From FEN-1099 sp964511015 (GTDB taxonomy: Bacteria > Lernaellota > Lernaellaia > Lernaellales > Lernaellaceae), in NCBI GenBank assembly GCA_964511015.1, contig CAZEDX010000002.1:67229-131228 (forward strand): 64,000 bases of DNA, read 5' to 3'. Shown one piece after another: positions 34,557-42,811 of this stretch; position 1 is the first letter of the stretch, and each line of letters opens with the position of its first letter. Made by a program: the position numbers and the translations under genes. The notes beneath the pieces are model-generated. The model had not been told where the DNA came from, searched no databases, and saw nothing but the letters and a program-made list of their open reading frames with translations.

Positions 34557-35287
34557 ACGATACCGATCTGCAACTCTCTATCATTGCCCCCTGTTATAAC
34601 GAGGAAGGCAATATTGCGGAACTGGCGCGGCGGGTGGATTCCTGCCGTGACCAACTGCCGCCGTTCGAACTGGTGCTGGTTGACGACGGCAGCCGGGACG
34701 AAACCTGGCGAGAGATCCAAAAGGCTCGCGAGCGCTATCCATTCGTGACCCCGGTACGGCACGTCGGTAACGCCGGCATGGTGGCTGGCTGGCGGTCGGG
34801 CCTGGCGGCTTCGCGCGGGCGGCTGGTGGTCACCACCGATGCCGATCTGCAGTATCGGCCGGAGGACATCGCCAGCCTGCTCGAAGCGATGAAGCGAACC
34901 GACGCCGACGTCGTGCAAGGCGCGCGCGAAGTCGAGGTGAATCGCTCGGCCTTGCGCCGCTTCCTCACCGCCGGCTTTTCCTGGCTGCTCAATTTCCTAT
35001 TCGGCATGAAGCTGAAGGACAACAAAAGCGGATTCCTTCTGTATCGCCGCGAGGTCATGGCCGACGTGATGCGCACCCGCTTCCACTACCGCTACTTGCA
35101 ACACTTTGTCACCGTCGCCGCGCATGCCAAGGGCTACCGCATTACGCAAACGATGGTGGTCTTTGATCCGCGACACGCCGGCGAAAGCTACATCAGCCGG
35201 CCAATGAGTTTCGCCTTGCGCTCGCTGCGCGACCTGCCGCTGGCGCTCTGGGAATTCCGCCTAGCCAAGCGCGGGAGGATCGACTGA
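34553..35287 (+). CDS. GT2-family, polyprenyl-phosphate glycosyltransferase (DPM1-like)
   Basis: GT-A transferase of 244 residues started at ATG 34553, which overlaps the GT4 stop; longer readings run inside the GT4 gene. LSIIAPCYNEEGNI, VLVDDGSRDETW and TTDADLQYRPED (the DXD-like metal site) match polyprenyl-phosphate mannosyl/glucosyltransferases. LKDNKSGFLLYRREV is the conserved acceptor-side segment. There is no C-terminal transmembrane pair, as in short DPM1-like forms. It could make the lipid-phosphate sugar used by the GT-C enzymes in the window (inference). Confidence 0.87.
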   Translation: MNDTDLQLSIIAPCYNEEGNIAELARRVDSCRDQLPPFELVLVDDGSRDETWREIQKARERYPFVTPVRHVGNAGMVAGWRSGLAASRGRLVVTTDADLQYRPEDIASLLEAMKRTDADVVQGAREVEVNRSALRRFLTAGFSWLLNFLFGMKLKDNKSGFLLYRREVMADVMRTRFHYRYLQHFVTVAAHAKGYRITQTMVVFDPRHAGESYISRPMSFALRSLRDLPLALWEFRLAKRGRID

Positions 35288-36996
35288 TGTGCGGCATCGC
35301 GGGCATTTGGGGTCGGGGCGATATCGTGCCGATGACGCGCATTCTGGCGCATCGTGGTCCGGACGAAGAAGGATTCTTCCGCGCCGGTAACGTGCAGCTC
35401 GGCAGCCGCCGACTAAAGGTCATCGACCTGGTCGGCGGCCGGCAGCCGATCGCCAGCGCCGACGGCCGCTGCGTGATCGTCTACAACGGCGAGATCTTCA
35501 ACTACCGCGAATTGCGCGCGGAACTGGTCAAGAAGTACGCCTTCACCACACAGACCGACACCGAAGTCGTGCTGCACGCTTACGAAGAGTGGGGCGCCAA
35601 GTGCGTCGAACGCCTTAATGGCCAGTATGCGTTTGCGATCTACGACGGCCAGCGCCTATTCTGTGCGCGCGACCGCTTGGGCGAAAAGCCGTTCTACTAC
35701 GCGCGCACCAAAGACGGCTTCTACCTGGCCAGCGAAATCAAGGCGATTCTCACCCAGATTACCAGCGCGCCGCGCATCGACGAATCGTTCTGGGTGTTCG
35801 ACACTGGCCTGGCGCCGGACACACTGTTCGAGGACATTTACGAGCTGCCCCCGGCGCATCGGCTGACCTTCGACGGCCGTGATCTGCTGATCGACCGGTA
35901 CTGGGATCTGCCGCCCCCCCCCGAGAACCACCAGTCGGAAGCGCAACTGGTTGATGAGCTGCGCGCGTTGATCGAAGACTCGGTCAGCCGGCGCATGGTG
36001 GCCGACGTGCCGGTCGGGATCTTTCTCTCCGGCGGTTTGGACTCAGCGGTGATGGCCGGCGTGACACGACCCGGCGACGCGTTCACCTGCCGCTTCCCGC
36101 TCGGCGAGGCGTTCGACGAATTTGGCTACGCCCAGTTGGTCGCGCAGCGCATTGGCGCGCGCCACCACGTGGTGACGCCGACGCCGGCCGACCTGCGAAA
36201 CCGCCTGAGCGACATCCTCTGGTACCTCGACCAGCCGATCGCCACCGCCTCGACGGTCAGCGAGTTCATGCTCGCCGAGAAGGCCGCGGAATCGGTCACC
36301 GTCGTACTCGGCGGCCAGGGCGCCGATGAGGCGTTCGGCGGCTACGTGCGCTACCTGCTGATGAGCATCGAACATGATCTCTCGCGCCGCTCGGAACTTG
36401 CCAATTACAAGCCGCTAGCGCGCTTCTTCTGGCACCCTGACATGTTCGGCGACCCGGCGACGCGATACTACTCGCTGATCCACCGCGCCGACGTCACCGA
36501 CCCAACCCCGCACATCGCGCGCGTGCGACAGTATTTTACCGACGAACGCCGGTCCCTGATCGACCGGATGGGCCTGGCGGACCTATATCTGTCGCTGCCC
36601 AGCCTGATCACCATGAACGACCGCGCGGCGGCCGCGCACGGGCTGGAAAACCGCTGCCCGTTCCTCGACCACCGCATTATCGAATTCGCTTTTCGGCTGC
36701 CGCCGGCGATGAAGATCTGCGAGCTGAAAACCAAGCGCATTCTGCGCTTGGCGGCGCGCGATCTGGTGCCCGACGAGATCCTCCAGCGGCGCGATAAGAA
36801 GGGCCTGATCGTACCGATCGGCCGCTGGCTGTCCGGCCCCCTCCAGACGTGGGCCGCCGAGCTCGTTTCGTCGTTGACCAACCGCGGTCTGCGCATCCCG
36901 CCGCCGACCGAACGCGGAGAATTCGACCGCAGCCTCTACTCGCGCATCTGCCTCGAGTTGTGGTTCCGGCGATTTTTCCCCGATTGGCATGCCTAG
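35287..36996 (+). CDS. asnB: Asparagine synthase (glutamine-hydrolysing) in a glycan cluster
   Basis: Two-domain amidotransferase of 569 residues. The class II glutaminase begins MCGIAGIWG with Cys2 as nucleophile; RGPDEEGF and NGEIFNYRELR follow. The ATP-pyrophosphatase domain has the P-loop SGGLDSAVMAG near residue 246. AsnB-like proteins inside glycosyltransferase clusters often amidate sugar acids rather than aspartate, so the substrate may be a glycan precursor; the sequence alone cannot decide. The ATG shares bases with the previous stop (TGATG) and the gene overlaps the next by 8 bases. Confidence 0.9.
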   Translation: MCGIAGIWGRGDIVPMTRILAHRGPDEEGFFRAGNVQLGSRRLKVIDLVGGRQPIASADGRCVIVYNGEIFNYRELRAELVKKYAFTTQTDTEVVLHAYEEWGAKCVERLNGQYAFAIYDGQRLFCARDRLGEKPFYYARTKDGFYLASEIKAILTQITSAPRIDESFWVFDTGLAPDTLFEDIYELPPAHRLTFDGRDLLIDRYWDLPPPPENHQSEAQLVDELRALIEDSVSRRMVADVPVGIFLSGGLDSAVMAGVTRPGDAFTCRFPLGEAFDEFGYAQLVAQRIGARHHVVTPTPADLRNRLSDILWYLDQPIATASTVSEFMLAEKAAESVTVVLGGQGADEAFGGYVRYLLMSIEHDLSRRSELANYKPLARFFWHPDMFGDPATRYYSLIHRADVTDPTPHIARVRQYFTDERRSLIDRMGLADLYLSLPSLITMNDRAAAAHGLENRCPFLDHRIIEFAFRLPPAMKICELKTKRILRLAARDLVPDEILQRRDKKGLIVPIGRWLSGPLQTWAAELVSSLTNRGLRIPPPTERGEFDRSLYSRICLELWFRRFFPDWHA

Positions 36997-37840
36997 CGTC
37001 AGCGCCATCGTTCCTACCCGCGACCGGCCTGAGCTGGCCACGGAAGCCCTCGAATCCATTATCAACCAAAGCCGCCCTCCCGACGAAATCATCATCGCCG
37101 ACGACGGCGACGGCGCCGCCGGCGCGACCCTCGCCAAGCGCTTCGGCGCGCGCGTCGTCCACACCGGCGGACAAGGTTCGGCGACGGCCCGCAACCGGGC
37201 GATCGAACTGGCGCGCAGCGACTGGTTGGCGTTCTGCGACGACGACGACACCTGGCATCCCGACCGTCTGGCACGGCAGCTCAAATTGGCCCACGGCGAG
37301 ACGGTGCTCGTCTTCGCCGACGCTCTACGTTCGGACGGCACGCGCGAGTGGTCCGGGCGTCATCCCGTCGCCGGCCGCGCCTTCGACGCACTGGTGCTCG
37401 ACAACTGGATTCCGACCAGCACCGTCCTCCTGCGCCGCGATGCTTGGGAACGTGCCGGCGGATTCGAAAAGCAGTTCGAGCCGGCGGAGGACTACCGCCT
37501 CTGGTTGCGCGTCGCGCGGATAGGAGATTTCGAGCTGGTCAACGAGCCGCTGGCGACATACCGCCTGCACCCCGGCCAGCTACAGAAAAACCGCGGCCGG
37601 ATGTTCGGCGCGACGGCGGCAGCGGTAGAGGAATCCCTACGCGAAGACGGCCGTCCGGCGAACCATTTCCCGGGCCTATCCGCTCGCCTGCGCGCCCTGC
37701 GTTTCGTGCAGGGTCGCGAGCTCATGCGACTGGGCGATGGTGCCGCCGCGCGCGCTTGTTTCCGCGCCGCCTGGCAGCATGATCCGACCTACCTCCAAGC
37801 GTATCTTTTTTTCGCGGCCAGCGGTCTATTAACCAAATAG
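36989..37840 (+). CDS. GT2-family glycosyltransferase
   Basis: GT-A transferase of 283 residues. SAIVPTRDRPELATEAL, IIIADDGDGAAGATL, GSATARNRAIELAR and LAFCDDDDTWHPDRL (metal-binding DXD region) are the expected order for the family. SGRHPVAGRAFDALV through PAEDYRLWLRVAR shows the ED base motif. The last 60 residues look TPR-like (RELMRLGDGAAARACFRAAWQHDP), a frequent extension in glycan-cluster GT2 proteins. It is the final gene of the GT4-GT2-asnB-GT2 cluster. Confidence 0.9.
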   Translation: MPSVSAIVPTRDRPELATEALESIINQSRPPDEIIIADDGDGAAGATLAKRFGARVVHTGGQGSATARNRAIELARSDWLAFCDDDDTWHPDRLARQLKLAHGETVLVFADALRSDGTREWSGRHPVAGRAFDALVLDNWIPTSTVLLRRDAWERAGGFEKQFEPAEDYRLWLRVARIGDFELVNEPLATYRLHPGQLQKNRGRMFGATAAAVEESLREDGRPANHFPGLSARLRALRFVQGRELMRLGDGAAARACFRAAWQHDPTYLQAYLFFAASGLLTK

Positions 37841-37889
37841 TAATTGTCACGAAACGCCTCGGCGGAAGGGAATTAACCAAACGGTTAAT
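37828..37889. repeat. ATTAACCAAA direct repeats and a short palindrome between convergent genes
   Basis: ATTAACCAAA occurs at 37828-37837 and 37872-37881; the second copy is part of the perfect palindrome ATTAACC-AAAC-GGTTAAT (37872-37889). It stands between the end of the GT2 gene and the end of the TPR lipoprotein gene. It could act as a weak AT-rich terminator hairpin or a protein site. Confidence 0.35.
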
Positions 37890-37892
37890 GGG

Positions 37893-39932
37893 CTAGAAAC
37901 GAGCCGCCCGCTCGGCGATCGCCTCACGCGCGGCGGCGAGCATACTGTCGGCGTCCGCGGACTCGCCGTCGGCCTGTTTGATCTTGCGCCAAGCGAGCCA
38001 CGCCAGTTCCTGATCGGGGTCGGCACGGAGGCAGGCCAGCAACGCGCGTTCGGCGTCTTGATCCCTATTCTCGTTCGAGTAGACCGACGCCAGTTGGAAC
38101 CACACATAAACGTTTTGCGGATCGAGTTCGGTAACGATTTCCAGATGGTGCTCGGCGTTTTCCCAATTACGTTCGCGGATGGAAAGCAACCCGAGTTCCA
38201 GATGGGCCTGAAGTGGGCCGCGGCGGGCCTTGCCGATTGCTGATTCCCACGCCTGCCGCGCTCCCTTCAGATCGTTACTGCGCGCCTTGGCCTGTCCCAG
38301 TACGATCAATAGGTCAGCGTCATCGGGCTTCTTGCGAAGGGCGTTGGTCAAGATGGAAATGGCGCGATCCGGATCGTCGAGTTCGAGATCGCAACGCGCG
38401 AGCATGACTACTGCGCGCGTGCAGTCTTCGCATAGTTGCATTGCCAGGCGTAGTTGTTCGGCCGCGGCTTCCGGCTGGCGGATGCTTAGTTGCACACCGG
38501 CCAACGCCAGGCCGACCATCAGGCGGATCGTCCGCTGGGGTTCACCAGGCGGGTTGGGCGTCAGTAGCTCAGCCGCCTGCAGGAAGCTTTCCATCGCCAG
38601 CACTGGCTTGTCCTGTGCCAGCAGCACCTCGCCCATGACATAGTGAGTAACCGGGTTGGCCGAGTGCACATTGATGTCGATCATCGCCTCCGCCCATGCG
38701 CCGCGCAGGTTGCCTTCGGCGAGCAGATCGAGGGCATAGATGTTGCGGTCATTGAACGGGCCATTGCCAGTCTTGGCGATGGCACGCAGTTCACCGACTC
38801 GCCAGACCGCGTCGAGGTCGTCGAGCGCGCCGCCCGGCGGATATGGCCGGCGGATGAACACGTCGTAGCTGGCCACCTTCGGCAGTTTGGCCGGCGGAGC
38901 CGACCAACACTCCAAGAACGGGTTGCCCGGCATTTCTTCGCTGGTGGGCACGCCCAGGTGGGTCAGCGCCATCGGCACGAAGTCGAGGATAGTCGGGTTT
39001 TCCATGTACTTTCCGGCGACTACCTGCGGACCGATGAGGCCGACGATGCCGTGCACCGGATGCACAAAATCGCCCTCCGCCGACTGGCTGGGCATGTAGT
39101 TCGGATCGTCGGTGGCGACCATCACCAGCGTCTGCGGATCGGCCAAATCGAGTAGTTGCCCGAGTACCAGGTCGATGCGCCGCATGTGTTTGCGCGATTC
39201 CTTACCCAACTGCGGGATCGGCTCCTTGACACCCATCGCGCGCACGGCTCCAGCGTAGTGCCGGGCGCTGTTCGCGCCGTCAAGGTACACCGCCAGCAGA
39301 CGCAGTTTCGGCCAAGCTTTGGCCGCTAGTTCCGGCATTTGCGCCAGGGACGCGGCTTCGATACGCGCGGACAATTCGCTACCCATGCCGCCGTCTTTGA
39401 CGAACGGCGATTGCGCGGCGTCGAAGGCGGGTACGGGCAGAATCGTGCCCGGGAACGGCACCACCAACCCCAGGCCGCGGTAAAACGCCAGATCATCGAC
39501 GCGGGTATGCACTTCTTTCGGAATCGGCGCACTGTAGGGCCAGCCGATCACTCCCGAGGCGATCTTGCGCCGGGTGGTGATTTCCCACACCGCGGCGGCC
39601 GAACGCGAAGGGATCTGCAGCCGGCCCGATTCGGCATCGTAGCCGACCGGGAAACGCACCGTGTGCTGGGCTTCAGTGCGGCCGGTGGCGATGGTCGCCC
39701 AGATGCCGGCCGGGTGCACCGGATCATCGCTTTCCAGCACGCCCCAGGCACCTTCACTCTTCAGCCGAGCGAAGTTTGGCGCCTCACCGGCGGTGATCAT
39801 CGCCTGCAGTTCGTCCCAACTGACACCTTCGATGCCGATCAGCAGCACGCGCGTTGGCGACGGCCGCCCGTGGCAACCGAGCGCCACCAATAGCACGAAC
39901 AACCCCAGCGCGATGCGGCGAATCATCTTCAC
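37893..39932 (-). CDS. Alkaline-phosphatase-superfamily (type I phosphodiesterase-like) lipoprotein with TPR repeats
   Basis: Predicted lipoprotein of 679 residues; the signal ends at VALGC (cysteine 20). Residues 27-330 match the phosphodiesterase/nucleotide pyrophosphatase fold: VLLIGIEGVSWDEL (metal Asp replaced by Glu at the first site), PNFARLKSEGAW, the nucleophile stretch PAGIWATIATGR with Thr kept, and VATDDPNY and HPVHG for the second metal site. Residues 400-679 contain about six TPR units (YVMGEVLLAQDKPVLAMESF, VMLARCDLELDDPDRAISIL and others). Similar fusions are common in deltaproteobacteria but have no assigned function. It overlaps the following lon-like gene by ATGA at 39929-39932. 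Confidence 0.78.
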   Translation of the reverse strand: MKMIRRIALGLFVLLVALGCHGRPSPTRVLLIGIEGVSWDELQAMITAGEAPNFARLKSEGAWGVLESDDPVHPAGIWATIATGRTEAQHTVRFPVGYDAESGRLQIPSRSAAAVWEITTRRKIASGVIGWPYSAPIPKEVHTRVDDLAFYRGLGLVVPFPGTILPVPAFDAAQSPFVKDGGMGSELSARIEAASLAQMPELAAKAWPKLRLLAVYLDGANSARHYAGAVRAMGVKEPIPQLGKESRKHMRRIDLVLGQLLDLADPQTLVMVATDDPNYMPSQSAEGDFVHPVHGIVGLIGPQVVAGKYMENPTILDFVPMALTHLGVPTSEEMPGNPFLECWSAPPAKLPKVASYDVFIRRPYPPGGALDDLDAVWRVGELRAIAKTGNGPFNDRNIYALDLLAEGNLRGAWAEAMIDINVHSANPVTHYVMGEVLLAQDKPVLAMESFLQAAELLTPNPPGEPQRTIRLMVGLALAGVQLSIRQPEAAAEQLRLAMQLCEDCTRAVVMLARCDLELDDPDRAISILTNALRKKPDDADLLIVLGQAKARSNDLKGARQAWESAIGKARRGPLQAHLELGLLSIRERNWENAEHHLEIVTELDPQNVYVWFQLASVYSNENRDQDAERALLACLRADPDQELAWLAWRKIKQADGESADADSMLAAAREAIAERAARF

Positions 39933-42475
39933 TTGGCCGGCTTGGTCTTTTTCTTGGCGCGGGTTTTCAGCTTCTTGTCTTTCTGTGGATCATGCGCCGG
40001 CTTGTCCTCGGGCTTCTCTTCCTTGTGGTTGCCTTTGTCGTCACGCCCGAATTTCTGCATAGCCAGCGCCATGTCGTGCAAGCGGCGGTCGACTAGCGCG
40101 TGCACCGTGCCGGCCGGATAGCTGCCGTCACTTCCCCGTTCCCCGGCGGGTACGCCAGTCAGAATGGCGATACCCTCATCGATCGTCTTGACCGAATAGA
40201 GGTTGAACTTCTTTTTCTTGATCGCCTCCACCACATCCTCGCGCAGCATCAGGTCACCGACGTTCTGGTGCGGAATAATGACACCCTGCTTGCCGGTGAG
40301 TCCAGCAGCGCGGCAGACATCAAAGAAGCCTTCGATCTTCTCGTTGACGCCGCCGATCGGCTGAATGTCGCCCTTCTGGTTCACGCTGCCGGTGACCGCG
40401 ATGCCCTGGTCGATCGGCAGGCCGGACAGTTCGGACAGAATGGCGTAGATCTCGGTGGAGCTAGCGCTGTCGCCATCAATGCCGCCGTAGCTCTGCTCGA
40501 AGCAAATGCTGGCGGTAATGTTCATCGGTTTGTCTTGCAGATATTGGCCACGCAGGTAGCCGCCGATGATCAACACCCCTTTGTCGTGAATGCGCCCGCT
40601 GAGCTTGCTTTCGCGTTCGATGTTGACCACACCGCCGGCGCCTAAGCCGATGCGCGCGGTAATGCGGCTGGGCCGGCCGAACAGGTAATCGCCAAGCTGG
40701 TAGACTGCCAGGCCGTTCACTTGTCCAGTCGCACCACCGGTGGAACTGATTAGGAGAATGCCTTCCTCGATCATTTCCTGCAGCTTTTCCTCGTACAAAT
40801 TCAACCGGTCGCGGCGGGCCGCCAGCGCACGGCGTACATGGTCGTCGGTGATAACCTTCTTGGCGTCGTTAAGTGCGACGTAGTTCGCCTCACGCACCAG
40901 GTCGGCCAGCATCGAAAAGCGCGTCGATAGCTTGTTCTTGCGGCCGGCCATGCGCACGCCCTCTTCCACCAGCAGCCCGACACCGGCCTGCGAAATGTGC
41001 AACAAACCTTCGTCGGTGATCACCTTGTGCAGGAACGAGGCATAGCGAACAATTGAGTCTTTGTCTTTGGCCATCACGTCGTCGAAGTCGGCCTTCACCT
41101 TGAAGATCTTTTTGAAGTCTTCGTCATACTCGTAGAGCATATGGAACAGCCAGGCTTCACCGATGGCCACGATCTTGATCTGCACCGGGATCGGTTCGGG
41201 CTTAAGGCTCGAGATCAGCATAAAGTAAAAGGCGTCCCAACCCTCGATCTCCAGCGTACGCGTTTTGAGCATGCGCTTGAGGTTCTTCCACACGCCGGCT
41301 TCACTCAGCGCATCGAGCAGGTTGATCACCAGAATGCCGCCGTCGGCCTGTAGAATGCTGCCGGCGCGGATCTTGGTGAAGTCGGTCGACCAGTTGCCGT
41401 TCTTGCCGATTTGCTTTTCGATGAACCCGAACAGGTTTTTGTAGGTCGGCGTGTTCTCGATGATCACCGGCCGCTTTTCGGTCTTGGAGTTGTCGACCAC
41501 CACGTTGACCTGGAAATCGACGAACTCGTCCTTGCTCGGCTGCTCCATCATCATGGGGTTTTGCTGCGGCTGCTCTTCCTGCTCCTTGAACCGCGACAGG
41601 TCGGACAAGATCGCTTCCTGCACCTCGTCGAGATAGACGTTCACGCTTTCGAACTTGCCGAACTTCTCGCGGATCTCCGTCAGCAGCTCGCGCAGCACCT
41701 CGATGCCGAGGGTATATTCCAGTTCGTTGAGCGATTCCTTCATCGCCTTTTCGATCTGGCGGACCTTCTTCATGGTCTCTTCCAGCTCGTTACGCAGCGT
41801 GCCGTGCTTTTCCTTCAGTTTCTGTAGCCGTTCGGCGGGAAAATTGCCGTTGGCGGTCAGGCTTTCAAGCTGCTCGAACTGCACCGGCTGATTTTCGATC
41901 AGCGGCAAAATCATCGGCCGCGTGAACGGCCCCATCTGCACCTGCACCATCGCGAAGCCGTCGTCGCGGATGCGGTTTTCTAGCTGCCGGAAGTGTTCCT
42001 TCTGCTCGTTGCGGTGCTTCTCGATGATCGCGTCGCGCTGGTCTTTGTACTGCTGCAACTCGAACAGGTTGGGAATCATACGCCGCACGTCTTCGATGAA
42101 GTCGGCCATTTCTTTCTTGAACTCGTTGCCAAGGCCGGCCGGCAACTTGATGCAGCGCGGACGCTGGGGGTCGGTAAAATTGTTAACGAACAGTATGTCC
42201 TGCGGCCGGCCGTTGCCCGCCGTTTCGCGGCGCAACAATGCTTTGATGGTTGCCATCTTGCCTGTGCCGGACAAGCCCGAGACGTAGATGTTGTAGCCCG
42301 GCGATGTCATGTTCAGACCCAGCTCGATGGCCCGCACCGCGCGCGGCTGCCCAAGCACGCCGTCCAACGGCTCGGCGTTCTTGGTGGTCTTGAACGAGAA
42401 ACAGGCCGGATCGCAACGCCAACGCAGGTCTTCCAACTTCACCTGGTAATCATTGCGATTGAATTTGCTCGCCAT
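39929..42475 (-). CDS. Lon-family ATP-dependent protease (LonH/YcbZ-like, AAA_32 type)
   Basis: Soluble AAA+ protease of 848 residues from ATG 42475, which GGAGG precedes; an ATG 14 codons upstream is an alternative. The N-terminal segment YQVKLEDLRWRCDPACF is typical of this group, followed by Walker A SGLSGTGKMATIKALL, a long coiled coil (about 130-290), and the Lon proteolytic domain with the catalytic Ser in GGIDGDSASSTEIYA and Lys in GGVNEKIEGFF. It differs from classical Lon, also encoded in this window. Substrates are unknown. The C-terminal 60 residues are Lys/Asp-rich and low complexity. Confidence 0.9.
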   Translation of the reverse strand: MASKFNRNDYQVKLEDLRWRCDPACFSFKTTKNAEPLDGVLGQPRAVRAIELGLNMTSPGYNIYVSGLSGTGKMATIKALLRRETAGNGRPQDILFVNNFTDPQRPRCIKLPAGLGNEFKKEMADFIEDVRRMIPNLFELQQYKDQRDAIIEKHRNEQKEHFRQLENRIRDDGFAMVQVQMGPFTRPMILPLIENQPVQFEQLESLTANGNFPAERLQKLKEKHGTLRNELEETMKKVRQIEKAMKESLNELEYTLGIEVLRELLTEIREKFGKFESVNVYLDEVQEAILSDLSRFKEQEEQPQQNPMMMEQPSKDEFVDFQVNVVVDNSKTEKRPVIIENTPTYKNLFGFIEKQIGKNGNWSTDFTKIRAGSILQADGGILVINLLDALSEAGVWKNLKRMLKTRTLEIEGWDAFYFMLISSLKPEPIPVQIKIVAIGEAWLFHMLYEYDEDFKKIFKVKADFDDVMAKDKDSIVRYASFLHKVITDEGLLHISQAGVGLLVEEGVRMAGRKNKLSTRFSMLADLVREANYVALNDAKKVITDDHVRRALAARRDRLNLYEEKLQEMIEEGILLISSTGGATGQVNGLAVYQLGDYLFGRPSRITARIGLGAGGVVNIERESKLSGRIHDKGVLIIGGYLRGQYLQDKPMNITASICFEQSYGGIDGDSASSTEIYAILSELSGLPIDQGIAVTGSVNQKGDIQPIGGVNEKIEGFFDVCRAAGLTGKQGVIIPHQNVGDLMLREDVVEAIKKKKFNLYSVKTIDEGIAILTGVPAGERGSDGSYPAGTVHALVDRRLHDMALAMQKFGRDDKGNHKEEKPEDKPAHDPQKDKKLKTRAKKKTKPAK

Positions 42476-42811
42476 GGAAAGAAAACCTCCGTGCCGGATG
42501 GTTGAGGAGTCACGCATACAACTCAGGTGCGACAGGGCATTTTATATCAGCACGGCAACGGGTGGGCAATCGTGAAAGGAGGCCGTAATGGTCGCTACAA
42601 CGGTTTGGAATCGGAGGGCGGAAAATTTGGGACGGTAGGCTTGGCGTTCGGTGGTATGAAGGGCCTTGTCGTCCGACAAAGATCAAGTCAGGCATAAGGA
42701 CCTGCCCCAATATCACTCCGAATTCGTATTGTTTTTCGCCACACCGGGCCGTCAGCATCCGCCGCTGATTTCGACAACTCCCCATTCTTTACTTTTAACT
42801 CTTCACTCGCC
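42476..42811. other. 336-base intergenic region upstream of the Lon-like gene
   Basis: Contains the predicted promoter of the Lon-like gene and, nearer the amidase stop, a short inverted repeat (42664-42681, CCTTGTCG/CGACAAAG) without a T-run. AT-rich blocks near 42730 and 42785. No credible coding region; the only long frame lacks a ribosome binding site and family features. Confidence 0.5.
42541..42569 (-). promoter_or_regulatory. Sigma-70-type promoter of the Lon-like gene
   Basis: On the minus strand TTGCCC (42564-42569) and TATAAA (42541-42546) are 17 bases apart, a good match to the housekeeping consensus. It predicts a leader of about 60 bases. Confidence 0.55.

Noticed and set aside
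42510..42785. Minus-strand reading frame of 91 codons
   Set aside because: No ribosome binding site, biased Arg/Pro/Ser composition typical of shadow frames, and it covers the promoter of the Lon-like gene.
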